DNA of 64,000 nt, taken from contig NZ_RBAL01000015.1 in assembly GCF_003626535.1 (NCBI RefSeq), positions 93,016-157,015 on the forward strand, read 5' to 3'. Numbering within the stretch: the stretch's first letter is position 1; each line of letters opens with the position of its first letter. The position numbers were made by a program, and so were the translations under genes. Of the stretch, positions 24,063-32,371 are shown piece after piece. Origin of the DNA: Streptomyces hoynatensis (GTDB lineage: Bacteria; Actinomycetota; Actinomycetes; Streptomycetales; Streptomycetaceae). Under the pieces are notes generated by a model. The model was not told the DNA's origin and did not search any database. It worked only from the letters and a program-made list of their open reading frames with translations.

Positions 24063-27005
24063 TCAGCCCTCGGCGCGCGCGGCGATCCGTGCGCTCAGGC
24101 GCTCCAGCACCTCCACCGCCTGCCGCTCCCCGGCCGCCCGGCAGCGGGCGGTGGTGTCGGCCAGCCGGTGCAGCGCGTCCTGCGGCCGGTCCAGGTGGTC
24201 CGCCTCGATGAGCGCGGCGACCCGGCCGGCCTCCGCCCGCCCGGTCTCCCCGGCGGCGCCGCCCTCCGCGAAGGCGGCGACGGCCGACTCGGCGGCGGCG
24301 AGCGCCTCCTCGGCCCGGCCCGTTCCGAGCAGCACCCAGGCGCGCAGCCGCCGGTTGACGCCCGTCTCGTACCACAGGCGCTCCGGCGGCATCGCGGGCA
24401 GCAGCTCGTCGGCGATCGCCAGGTAGCCCAGGGCCTCCTCCCCGGCGGCGCGGTCGGCGAATTCGCGCGCCGCGCCGAGCAGCGCGCCCACGTGCGGCGC
24501 GGACCGGTGCAGCTCGCGCGCCCGCGTGAACGCGGCCTCGGCGGCGTCGCCGCTGCCCGCCCGCAGGAGCGCGGTGGCCGCCTCGCAGGCGACCATGGTG
24601 TGCAGGTGCGCCTCCTGCTCCTCCCAGGTCGCGACGGTCTCGGCCAGGGCGAGGAACTCCTCGGCGGCCGGCCGGTGTTCTCCGGCCTCGGTCAGGTTGC
24701 GCGCGAGCGTCAGACGCAGCTGGGCGGCCAGCCGCTCGTCGAGTTCCCCGGCGTCGCCGCCGAGCGCGGACTCCAGCACGGCAACGGCCTCGGGGTGCCG
24801 TCCGTGCCGGGCCAGGGCCACGGCGAGCTGGTGCCGTACGTCGGCCGCGGAGTTCCGCTCGCCCTGCTGCTCGAATCGGTCGGCCGCCCCGGAGAGGTAC
24901 CGCACGGCGCCCCCCACGTCTCCCGAGTCGGCGCACAGCGCACCGAGCAGGGCGTGCGCCGGGGCGGCCGGGAAGTCGGGGTCGCCGTACCTGGCGGCGC
25001 CGGCCAGGGCCTTGTGCAGCAGTTCCGTGGCCTCCTCGCGCCGGTCGAGGTCCCGCAGCAGCCGGGCGAGCAGGAACTGGGCAAGCGGGGTGTGCCACGG
25101 CCGGCCCGCTGCCTCCAGGCCGTCGTGCCAGGCCCTCAGTTCCGCCAGGGCGTCCTCCGGGCGCCCCTCAAGGGAGGCGAGGTCGGCGGCGTAGCGGTGG
25201 GCGGCCGCCGCCTGGTGGGGCACCGCGAGGCGGGTCGCCTCGGCCAGCAGCTCCTCCTTGGCGCCCAGGAACCGCTCGCGCGCCTTGGCGGTCGGCTCGG
25301 GCAGGGAGCCGGCCACCGCCTTGAGCCCGAGCAGGGCCCGGCTGTTGAGCAGGGCGAGGCGGTCCCTGGCCGCGTCCGAGCCCGGCCCGGGATCGGCGCC
25401 GTCCGCCGCGTCGGCGGCGCGCAGCGCCTCCAGCTCGGCCAGGGCGGCTTCGATCCCGGCGGGGTCCTCGGCGAGGCTCAGCGCCCAGGCCCGGACGGCA
25501 CGGGACCGTCCCGGCAGGCCGGCCGCGGCATAGCGCTCGGCGGCCTCCGCCAGGTCGGCCGGGACCGCGTCCTGGTCCCCGGCGCGGAGCCGGCGCTGGG
25601 CGCGGTGCAGGGCGAGTTCGGCGCACAGCCGGTCGTCGGGCGCCTCGGCCTCGGCTGCGCTGCCGCCCTGCCCGCGGGCCGCGTCTTCGCCGCCGGGCGC
25701 GGCGTGGTGGCCGACCCGCGCGGCGACCCGGTCCCAGGCGGCGAGGCTTTCGGGATGCCCCTGGTCGGTGAGGTGCCTGGCTCGGGTCACGAGCGCCGCG
25801 AGGTCCGCCGGGTCCTCGGGGTCCCCGGGGTCCCCGGGGTCCCCGGGGTCCCCCTGCGGCTGTGCCGGTGGCGCGGCGGGGGCCGGCGGCAGCGGGAGGC
25901 CGGGGCGCAGGCCGAGCGGGACGGGCGCGTCGACGATCGGCTCCCGCGCGAGGCGGGCGCGGCGGCGGTCGCCGACGCGGCCGGTGCCGTTGCGCGCGTC
26001 GAATGCCGCCGCCAGCCGTTCGGCCTCCGCCGCGGCGTGGGCGAGCAGTTCGGCCGCGGTCCAGTCCGTGCCCACCGGGCCCGGCACGGCGAGCCCGCCG
26101 TGGCCCAGGGCCACGAGCCGGCGCAGCAGGACCTCGGCGCCGGTGAGGAAGCCGAGCCGGCTCAGCGGGGCGCCGGTGGCGGCGAAGAGGGGCCGGCTGC
26201 CGGCCAGGATCTCCAGGCCGCGGGACTCGTTGCGGCTCAGGGCGCAGAACTCCAGGTGCAGCCCGATCTCTTCGAGCGCGGCGGGGGACTCGCGCAGGGC
26301 GCGGTAGGAGGTGAGGTGGTGCGACCTGGCCTCGTCGGATCGGCCCTGGCGCAGCAGCGGCAGCAGGGCGTGGGCGGCGCTGGTCTGCGGTTCCTCGGAA
26401 CAGTCGGGGTCGCCGGTGAGGACCGGTTCCCAGACGGCGAGGGCGAGTTCGTCGTCGCCCGCCTCCAGGTGGTGCTGCGCCAGCCTGCGGGTCTCGCAGG
26501 CCGAGCAGTCGCTGAGCCGTTCGCGGGGGCGGGTGATCCACAGCTCGAAGGCGTCCTGGAGGCCGCTTCCGGTGTGGGCGGCCAGGTGGTGCCGCATGGC
26601 CGCGACCGGCTGCCTCCCCTGGCCGGCGGCCCGGTATCGCTCCCCCATCCGGTCGATGAGCCGCTCGATGGTGGCGAGCGGGACCTCGGGCACCTCGATG
26701 AGGGAGTTGACCACCCACTTGAACCGCCACAGGGTGGCGAGGACGTGCTCCTCCTCCAGGGCGCCGGGTGCGGAGTCGAGGAGTTCGAGCAGCCGGGCGA
26801 ACGCCACCGGTGCCTTGCGGTGCTCGCCGCCGTACGCGTAGGCGGTGGTCAGTTCGAGCAGCGCCTCGGTGGAGAGCCGGGGGTCCTCGAACCGCTGGGC
26901 GGCCTCGGCGATGGTCTCCGCCAGGGTGGTCCGCGGCAGGCCGTAGGGGCGGTCGCGGTTCCCGTCCAGTGCCCGGCGCAGTTCCTCGGGGGTCTCCATC
27001 GTCAT
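24063..27005 (-). CDS. Large TPR-like helical-repeat protein coupled to Hsp90
   Basis: This 980-residue cytosolic protein is built almost entirely of helix pairs resembling tetratricopeptide repeats. Examples are RLSTEALLELTTAYAYGGEHRKAPVAFARLLELL near residue 40 and, in the C-terminal half, repeated units such as LAQFLLARLLRDLDRREEATELLHKAL. A Pro-rich middle (about 375-410) with a GDP-triplet linker separates N- and C-terminal solenoids. Two Cys in LSDCSACETRR stand near residue 165. No enzymatic motif is visible. Its ATG overlaps the Hsp90 stop (ATGA at 27002-27005), so the two proteins are made together. A co-chaperone or client-adaptor role is inferred from this coupling and the fold. 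A strong hairpin follows the stop. Confidence 0.85.
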   Translation of the reverse strand: MTMETPEELRRALDGNRDRPYGLPRTTLAETIAEAAQRFEDPRLSTEALLELTTAYAYGGEHRKAPVAFARLLELLDSAPGALEEEHVLATLWRFKWVVNSLIEVPEVPLATIERLIDRMGERYRAAGQGRQPVAAMRHHLAAHTGSGLQDAFELWITRPRERLSDCSACETRRLAQHHLEAGDDELALAVWEPVLTGDPDCSEEPQTSAAHALLPLLRQGRSDEARSHHLTSYRALRESPAALEEIGLHLEFCALSRNESRGLEILAGSRPLFAATGAPLSRLGFLTGAEVLLRRLVALGHGGLAVPGPVGTDWTAAELLAHAAAEAERLAAAFDARNGTGRVGDRRRARLAREPIVDAPVPLGLRPGLPLPPAPAAPPAQPQGDPGDPGDPGDPEDPADLAALVTRARHLTDQGHPESLAAWDRVAARVGHHAAPGGEDAARGQGGSAAEAEAPDDRLCAELALHRAQRRLRAGDQDAVPADLAEAAERYAAAGLPGRSRAVRAWALSLAEDPAGIEAALAELEALRAADAADGADPGPGSDAARDRLALLNSRALLGLKAVAGSLPEPTAKARERFLGAKEELLAEATRLAVPHQAAAAHRYAADLASLEGRPEDALAELRAWHDGLEAAGRPWHTPLAQFLLARLLRDLDRREEATELLHKALAGAARYGDPDFPAAPAHALLGALCADSGDVGGAVRYLSGAADRFEQQGERNSAADVRHQLAVALARHGRHPEAVAVLESALGGDAGELDERLAAQLRLTLARNLTEAGEHRPAAEEFLALAETVATWEEQEAHLHTMVACEAATALLRAGSGDAAEAAFTRARELHRSAPHVGALLGAAREFADRAAGEEALGYLAIADELLPAMPPERLWYETGVNRRLRAWVLLGTGRAEEALAAAESAVAAFAEGGAAGETGRAEAGRVAALIEADHLDRPQDALHRLADTTARCRAAGERQAVEVLERLSARIAARAEG
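25818..25853. repeat. Four perfect 9-base repeats GGGGTCCCC inside the TPR gene
   Basis: The repeats encode a collagen-like (Gly-Asp-Pro)n linker between the two helical halves of the TPR-like protein. Each unit is close to palindromic, and copy number could vary by replication slippage without a frameshift. Confidence 0.9.
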
Positions 27006-28858
27006 TCTCCCCTACCGTCCTGGCCCGGCCGCGGGGCGGCCCCTTCGGCGAACATGGCGTGGTCGAGCAGGCTCAGGAAGGCGCGGTTGAGGAGGGCGCT
27101 CTCCCGGGAGGTCAGCGGGCGGCGGGCCAGCAGCAGCGCCTGCCCGTAGAGCGCCTCCGCGGTGGTCCTGGCCAGCTCGGGCGCCGTGATGCCGGTGGCG
27201 CGGCCGACCAGCGGATTGAGGTGGTTGAGCACCAGCTGGGCACGGGGGGTCTCGGCGCGCAACGCCCCCAGGATGTCGCTCCACACCCCGTCGGTGACGC
27301 GTCCCGCGAGGTCGGCGCGGGTGCGTTCGTGCCTGGCCTCGCGGTTGTCGAGCAGCAGCGCGGGGGCGGTCGCCGGCTGGAAGCTGCGCAGCACCACGTC
27401 GCAGCCGTGGGCGCCGACCACGTCCCTGGCCACGGCGAGGAAGGGGGCGGCGGCGAGTTCGGCGGCCGGGTCGGCGAAGTCCAGGTGGGCGGTGACGGTG
27501 GCGGGGTCGAGCTCGGTGACCTGGCTTCCCGGGCGGATCTCGGGCAGCCTGTGCACGAGGTCGAAGTCGTAGGTGTAGCCGCCGTTGACGACGCCGAGAC
27601 CGGTGGCGCCGGCGACGGGCGCCACCTGGCGGAACTCCTCCACGGTCCTGGTGACCGCGATCACCGGGTGGTTCCTGGCGAACTCCTCCAGGGTGACCTG
27701 GCCGTCCGTCGTCTCGAACGGCAGCCAGGGCAGCAGCAGCCGCAGCAGGTCGTCGTCGAAGCGGGCCAGCGCCTTGGCCGCCAGGTGGTGCGCCGCGAGG
27801 AAGCGGTGCAGCAGGTCGGGGTCGGCGGCGGCCAGGCCGGCCAGCCAGTCCCGGATGCGGTCGCCGAGGGCGTCGCGCACGGCGGCGAGCGTGGCGTCCT
27901 CGTACAGGGCCTCCCGGGAGGCGGTGGGGCGCAGCGCGGTGGTGTCCACCACGCAGCGGACGAAGAAGGCCCAGTCGGGCAGCAGCCCTTCGGCGCGTTC
28001 CGACAGGAGCATGCCCTTGAGGTGGACCCGGTGCTCGGCCCGCTGGGCGGGGCTGACCGGGGTGGGCAGCACGTGGGCCACGCCGCGCAGGCCGACGGCG
28101 GGCAGGTCGAGCTCGATGGTGTCGAGCGGGGTGAAGCCGAAGACCTCGCGGCAGTGCTCGGCCAGCGCCTCGCGGCGGGCGTGCGGCGAGGCGGCGGGGC
28201 GGTCCCAGGGGGCAGGCCGGTTGATCCGGGTGGCGGTGCCGTTCTGCTCGACGACCGTGACCTCGTGCCGCAGCAGGCTTCCGTAGTGGCGGGCCAGGGA
28301 CAGTACCTGGTCGCCGCCGGTCCATTCGGCGGCGTCGGCGCGGGGCGTGAGCCGGACGGTGGTGCCCGGCTCGCGCACCGCGCCCGGCGGAAGGGTGCGC
28401 AGGGTGTAGCTGCCGTCGGAGCGGCCGCGCCACTCGACGGGGGGCGCGTCCGGCTCGGCGGCGGATCTGCTGACGACCGTGATCTCGTCGGCGACGACGA
28501 AGCAGGCCAGCAGCCCGATGCCGAACTGCCCGATGAGGTCCTCCCGGTCGGCCGCCAGCCCGGCGGCGTCCAGGGTGCCGCCCGCGGCCCGCTTGGAGCT
28601 GCGGCCGATGGTGGCGAGGAAGGTGTGCACGTCCCGCTCGGTCAGGCCGATGCCGGTGTCGGTGATGCCGAGTTCCGGGCCGGTGCGGATGGTGATCCTG
28701 GCGGGGCTGCCCGGCTCGGCGGCCGTCCGCGCGGTGACCGCGTCCACGGCGTTCTGCAGCAGCTCCCGCAGGTAGACCCGCGGGCTTGAGTACAGGTGAT
28801 GCGAGAGCAGGTCCACCAGGCCACGCAGGTCGACCTGGAAGGTCCGCGCTTCAGTCAT
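27002..28858 (-). CDS. Hsp90-family chaperone (HtpG-like)
   Basis: This 618-residue molecular chaperone has the Hsp90 order of domains: GHKL ATPase (1-190), middle domain (about 200-450) and C-terminal dimerisation region. The ATP site shows LRELLQNAVDAV (Asn of the N box), ITDTGIGL (Asp), a lid with IGRSSK and the G box LIGQFGIGLLACFVVAD. The middle-domain segment FVRCVVDTTALRPTASREAL carries the conserved R..SRE stretch. I chose the ATG at 28858, which begins just before the conserved TFQVDLRGLVDLL; an in-frame ATG at 28900 would add 14 residues. It lies between an unknown helical-protein gene and a TPR-like protein gene to which it is translationally coupled. Confidence 0.94.
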   Translation of the reverse strand: MTEARTFQVDLRGLVDLLSHHLYSSPRVYLRELLQNAVDAVTARTAAEPGSPARITIRTGPELGITDTGIGLTERDVHTFLATIGRSSKRAAGGTLDAAGLAADREDLIGQFGIGLLACFVVADEITVVSRSAAEPDAPPVEWRGRSDGSYTLRTLPPGAVREPGTTVRLTPRADAAEWTGGDQVLSLARHYGSLLRHEVTVVEQNGTATRINRPAPWDRPAASPHARREALAEHCREVFGFTPLDTIELDLPAVGLRGVAHVLPTPVSPAQRAEHRVHLKGMLLSERAEGLLPDWAFFVRCVVDTTALRPTASREALYEDATLAAVRDALGDRIRDWLAGLAAADPDLLHRFLAAHHLAAKALARFDDDLLRLLLPWLPFETTDGQVTLEEFARNHPVIAVTRTVEEFRQVAPVAGATGLGVVNGGYTYDFDLVHRLPEIRPGSQVTELDPATVTAHLDFADPAAELAAAPFLAVARDVVGAHGCDVVLRSFQPATAPALLLDNREARHERTRADLAGRVTDGVWSDILGALRAETPRAQLVLNHLNPLVGRATGITAPELARTTAEALYGQALLLARRPLTSRESALLNRAFLSLLDHAMFAEGAAPRPGQDGRGE

Positions 28859-28931
28859 GTCGGTTCCGTTTTCCCGCCGGCTCCCGGCCGGCGTGTTCAT
28901 GCGGCGCTTGGCCCGTTCGGGGTGGGTGCGG

Positions 28932-29864
28932 TCACAGCCAGGCGCCGCCGCTCAGGCGGCGCCAGCGCCGGTAGGCCCGGACCGCGTCCCCGCCCAGGTA
29001 GTGCCAGGGCGACGGGCTGACCCGGCCGCCGAGCACGCGGAACATGCGGCGCGCGGCCCGCACTTCGCCCGCGAGCGCGAAGGCCATCGCGAAGACGTTG
29101 TGCTGCCAGACCCAGTCGGCGCCCTTGCGGTAGTGCGGGTGGCGCACGGAGCGGTCCGCGGCCTCGTGCAGGTCCTTCCGCACGGCGGCGCTCCGCAGGT
29201 AGCGGAACCTGGCGTCGTTGCGTTCGAGCCAGGACTCCAGGTGGGCCATGGGAACCAGCGCGCCCAGCTGAGTGCCGGGACCGGCCTCGGCGACCGCGGT
29301 GTGGGCGAACCGGTGCATCTCCTCGTCGGAGCCGCCCCACTTGGCGGCCACCTGCTGCAGGTACTGCGCATGCGCGCCCAGGTGCTCGGGAACGCGCCGC
29401 ACGGCCGCCTCGAACCGCGCGTAGGCGGCGGTGGGCCCGACCTGAAGCCCGCGCCCCGACTGGCACAGCAGGTGCCACGGCTCCGCCCAGCCGGGCTCCC
29501 GCTCGGCGGCCTCGTACAGCTGCTCCTCGGCGATCCGCAGCCGCTCGTGGAACAGCCGGAACTGCTCCGCGCCGACGTCCCGCGCGCGGGCCCCGGTCCT
29601 CGCCTCCCAGGCCCACCAGACGTGGTACGAGCCGGAGGCGAGCAGGGCGAGCGCCCGGTCCTCCCCGGCCTCGCTCACCTCGGCCAGCCAGGGGCGCACC
29701 CCCTCCACGCCCTCCAGGCCGCGCAGGAGTTGCGCGCGGTGTCCCTCCGGCGCCGCGAGCAACTGCCCGCGCACCGCGGGCCAGTCCCGTCGCTGCGCGG
29801 CCTCCCGCACCTCTTCCCCGTCCCGCACGACGCGCGGCCGCAGCCGCAGCATCACATCCCCCAC
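28932..29864 (-). CDS. Unknown helical protein upstream of Hsp90, TPR-like
   Basis: This 310-residue cytosolic protein is predicted to be all-helical. Several Trp-rich helices recur, for example YHVWWAWEARTGARA, WAEPWHLLCQSGRGLQVG, HAQYLQQVAAKWGG and WVWQHNVFAMAFALAGEV, a pattern similar to Sel1/TPR solenoids. I believe it belongs to a conserved actinobacterial family of unknown function. The GTG at 29864 has GGGGAG eight bases upstream; the ATG at 29852 behind GGTGGGGG is an alternative. It is 73 bases upstream of hsp90 on the same strand, so the three genes probably form one operon. Confidence 0.75.
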   Translation of the reverse strand: MGDVMLRLRPRVVRDGEEVREAAQRRDWPAVRGQLLAAPEGHRAQLLRGLEGVEGVRPWLAEVSEAGEDRALALLASGSYHVWWAWEARTGARARDVGAEQFRLFHERLRIAEEQLYEAAEREPGWAEPWHLLCQSGRGLQVGPTAAYARFEAAVRRVPEHLGAHAQYLQQVAAKWGGSDEEMHRFAHTAVAEAGPGTQLGALVPMAHLESWLERNDARFRYLRSAAVRKDLHEAADRSVRHPHYRKGADWVWQHNVFAMAFALAGEVRAARRMFRVLGGRVSPSPWHYLGGDAVRAYRRWRRLSGGAWL

Positions 29865-29959
29865 CGACTCAGCTCCCCACGGTCACCGGACTGTGCAGGC
29901 CACGTGGATATCACACATCCGTACGGCAGTTGGTTCGCGCCCCGGCATGCGGGACCGGC

Positions 29960-32131
29960 TCAGCCGCCCGCGGTCATGTGGGCGGCGATCCGCAGCGCAT
30001 TGGCGTAGATGGTCAGCACCGGGTTCACCCCGCCGTTGGTGACGTGGAGCGCGCCGCCGGCCACCCGCAGGTTGCCGTGCCCCCACACCCGGCCCCAGGG
30101 GTCGGTGACCGAACGCGCCGGGTCGGTGCCCATGCGGCAGGTGCCCGCCTGGTGCTGGCCCCCGCTCGGCCCCGCGTCGCCGCGGGCCGGGCCCGCGGGC
30201 ACGACCCGGCGGGCGCCGGCGGCGGCGAGCCATGCGGCGCACCGCTCGGCGAGGAACGCCTGGGCCCTGAGGTCCTCGGGGTGCGGGCCGCCGCTGAGCA
30301 CCGCGACGGGGATGCCGAGCCGGTCGCGCGTGCCCGGGTCCACCCGTACCCGGGCCGTGGAGGTGGTGACCTCCTGGATGGGGCCGGCGACGCGCAGCAT
30401 GCGCAGGGCGAGTTCCCGCATTCCGCGCTTGCCCTCGGGGCCGTGCGGCGGGATCAGCCCGGCCCCGGTCAGGTACTGGTGGATGCTCGCCGGCCAGGGC
30501 ACGAACTCCCGCACGAGGATGCCGCCCCCGACGATGGAGGGGTTGTCCTGCCTGAAGTCGCCTATCGCCACGGAGGGTCCCGGGCCCAGCAGGTCCTCGG
30601 TCTCCTCGTCGAACACGCCGGTCGCCGAGGCGTACAGGTGGCCCTGGAGGTGGCGCCCCACCTGCCCGGTGTTGTTGCCGACGCCCTCGGGCTCGCCCTC
30701 GTGGGCGGAGTTGAGCAGCAGCCTGGCGGTCTCCACGGCGCCCGCGGCCAGCACCACCTCGGCGGCCGCGATCCGCGCCCGCCAGATGCCGCCCTCGCGC
30801 AGCCCGGCCACGGACACCCCTCTCACGCGGCCACCCTCGCCGATCAGCAGCCGGTCCGCGGTGGCCTCCAGGAGCACCCGGCAGCGGCCGGTGGCCAGGG
30901 CGCGCGCGAGCAGCGTGTTGTGGCTGCCGTTCTTCGCGTCGACCGGGCAGGCGAAGCCCACGCAGGTGGCGCACCTGGCGCAGGCGGGCCGCCCGAGGTA
31001 GGGGGTGGAGTTGACCAGCAGCGGCACGTCCAGCGGCGCGAGGCCGAGCCGGAGGGCGCCGGCGCGCAGCACCTCGTGCGCGCGCCCGGTGGGCAGGGGC
31101 GGCATCGGCAGCGCCCTGGAGCGCGGGCCGGCGTGCGGGCCGTCGTCCTGGCCGCCGCTCACGCCGATCTCCCACTCGGCCTGCGCGTAGTACGGTTCGA
31201 GTTCCTCGTAGCCGAAGGGCCAGTCGGCCAGGGCGCTGCCCTCGGGAACGCCGTAGTGGGAGGCCATCCGGAAGTCGGCGGGGCCGAAGCGCCAGGCCTG
31301 CGCCCCGTAGACGCGGGTGCCGCCGCCGTAGGTCATCGCGTTGTTGCTCCACCCGGGCTCCGAGGGGCGCAGCGTCAGCCGGCGCCGCCCGTCGTCGAGG
31401 AGGCGCGGGTTGCCGGTGTCGGGCGGCCCGCTCGGGCTCTCCAGGCCGCCGAAGCCGCGGGGGTTGTGCAGGTGGTCTGCGGCCAGTTCGCCGGTGTCCG
31501 GCCAGGAGCCGGACTCGACGACCAGCACGGTGCGTCCCGACTCGGCCAGGCGGCAGGCGACGGCTCCGCCGCCCGCGCCCGAGCCGACGACGATCGCGTC
31601 GTACCGCCCGGCGAGCCGCTCGGGGCCGATCACCGCCTGCCTGGTCTCCCCGGCCTCGCTCGCCGGCGGCCAGCCGGGCGGTCCAGGACGCCAGCCGAGC
31701 ATGTCCCAGGAGGCGGCGCCCCGGTTGCCGCCGTTGCCCTCGTCCGCGTAGTAGCCGCCGTTGACCAGCGCCGCGAACCAGCGGTAGTCGCCGTCGCCGA
31801 GGAGCGCGTCGAGGACGGACAGCCGCTGCGGGGGCGGCAGTTCGGCGAAGGCGCGGCCGTGCAGGGCGCGGGCGCGGGCCGCGACCGCGTCGAGGACGCG
31901 CTGGGTGCGGCCGGTCCAGTCGGGGCGTTCCGCGAGTATCCGGGCGAGGAAGGCCAGGCCGCCGGCCTCCGTGCCGGAGGGGTGGCCGTCCGGCGGCAGG
32001 ATGGTGTCGAGGAGCACCCGCAGCTCCCCGGCTCTCGACTCGACGTAGCTGCTGGGGGTGCTGGGCGTGCTGGGCGGCAAGGGTGGCTCCGGACGGGCGA
32101 AGGACGTGCGGGGATCGCGGGGGTGGGACAC
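29960..32131 (-). CDS. GMC oxidoreductase with fused N-terminal subunit-3-like domain
   Basis: This 723-residue FAD enzyme oxidises an alcohol or sugar. After a disordered Pro-rich start, residues of about 30-140 resemble the small subunit 3 of membrane gluconate/sorbitol dehydrogenases (LRVLLDTILPPDG, DALLGDGDYRWFAALVNGGYYAD). The GMC flavoprotein follows: Rossmann motif IVVGSGAGGGAVACRLAESG, FAD contact GGGTRVYGAQAWR, a Cys cluster (CARCATCVGFACPVD) typical of this subgroup, QHQAGTCRMG and the closing NPVLTIYANALRIA. No signal peptide is evident. The start is uncertain: GTGs at 32131 and 32182 both lack a ribosome site. It reads toward the Hsp90 operon, 95 bases away. The substrate is unknown. 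Confidence 0.88.
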   Translation of the reverse strand: MSHPRDPRTSFARPEPPLPPSTPSTPSSYVESRAGELRVLLDTILPPDGHPSGTEAGGLAFLARILAERPDWTGRTQRVLDAVAARARALHGRAFAELPPPQRLSVLDALLGDGDYRWFAALVNGGYYADEGNGGNRGAASWDMLGWRPGPPGWPPASEAGETRQAVIGPERLAGRYDAIVVGSGAGGGAVACRLAESGRTVLVVESGSWPDTGELAADHLHNPRGFGGLESPSGPPDTGNPRLLDDGRRRLTLRPSEPGWSNNAMTYGGGTRVYGAQAWRFGPADFRMASHYGVPEGSALADWPFGYEELEPYYAQAEWEIGVSGGQDDGPHAGPRSRALPMPPLPTGRAHEVLRAGALRLGLAPLDVPLLVNSTPYLGRPACARCATCVGFACPVDAKNGSHNTLLARALATGRCRVLLEATADRLLIGEGGRVRGVSVAGLREGGIWRARIAAAEVVLAAGAVETARLLLNSAHEGEPEGVGNNTGQVGRHLQGHLYASATGVFDEETEDLLGPGPSVAIGDFRQDNPSIVGGGILVREFVPWPASIHQYLTGAGLIPPHGPEGKRGMRELALRMLRVAGPIQEVTTSTARVRVDPGTRDRLGIPVAVLSGGPHPEDLRAQAFLAERCAAWLAAAGARRVVPAGPARGDAGPSGGQHQAGTCRMGTDPARSVTDPWGRVWGHGNLRVAGGALHVTNGGVNPVLTIYANALRIAAHMTAGG

Positions 32132-32291
32132 GGCCGGCGGGCGCGGGCGGCCGGCGCGCCCGGGCACACAGGGGGCCGGCACACAGAGGGGCGGGAAGGG
32201 GCGAACGGGACGGGACGGGCGGGGCGGGTGTCAGGGTACCCGGCGGCCCGTGCGGGCCGGGGCGGCCCCCCGGCGCCCGGCCGCGCATACG

Positions 32292-32322
32292 GCGAACCCG
32301 CCGGGGGTGCCGGCGGGTTCGC
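32292..32322 (-). terminator. Hairpin after the SGNH hydrolase gene
   Basis: GCGAACCCGCCG (32292-32303) and CGGCGGGTTCGC (32311-32322) form a perfect 12-base stem with a 7-base loop, 50 bases beyond the hydrolase stop and before the GMC gene. It probably terminates the hydrolase transcript. Confidence 0.7.
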
Positions 32323-32371
32323 GGTCGGCGGCCGGGCATGGCCGCGGTCCTGGTGCCGCGGGTGCGGGCCG

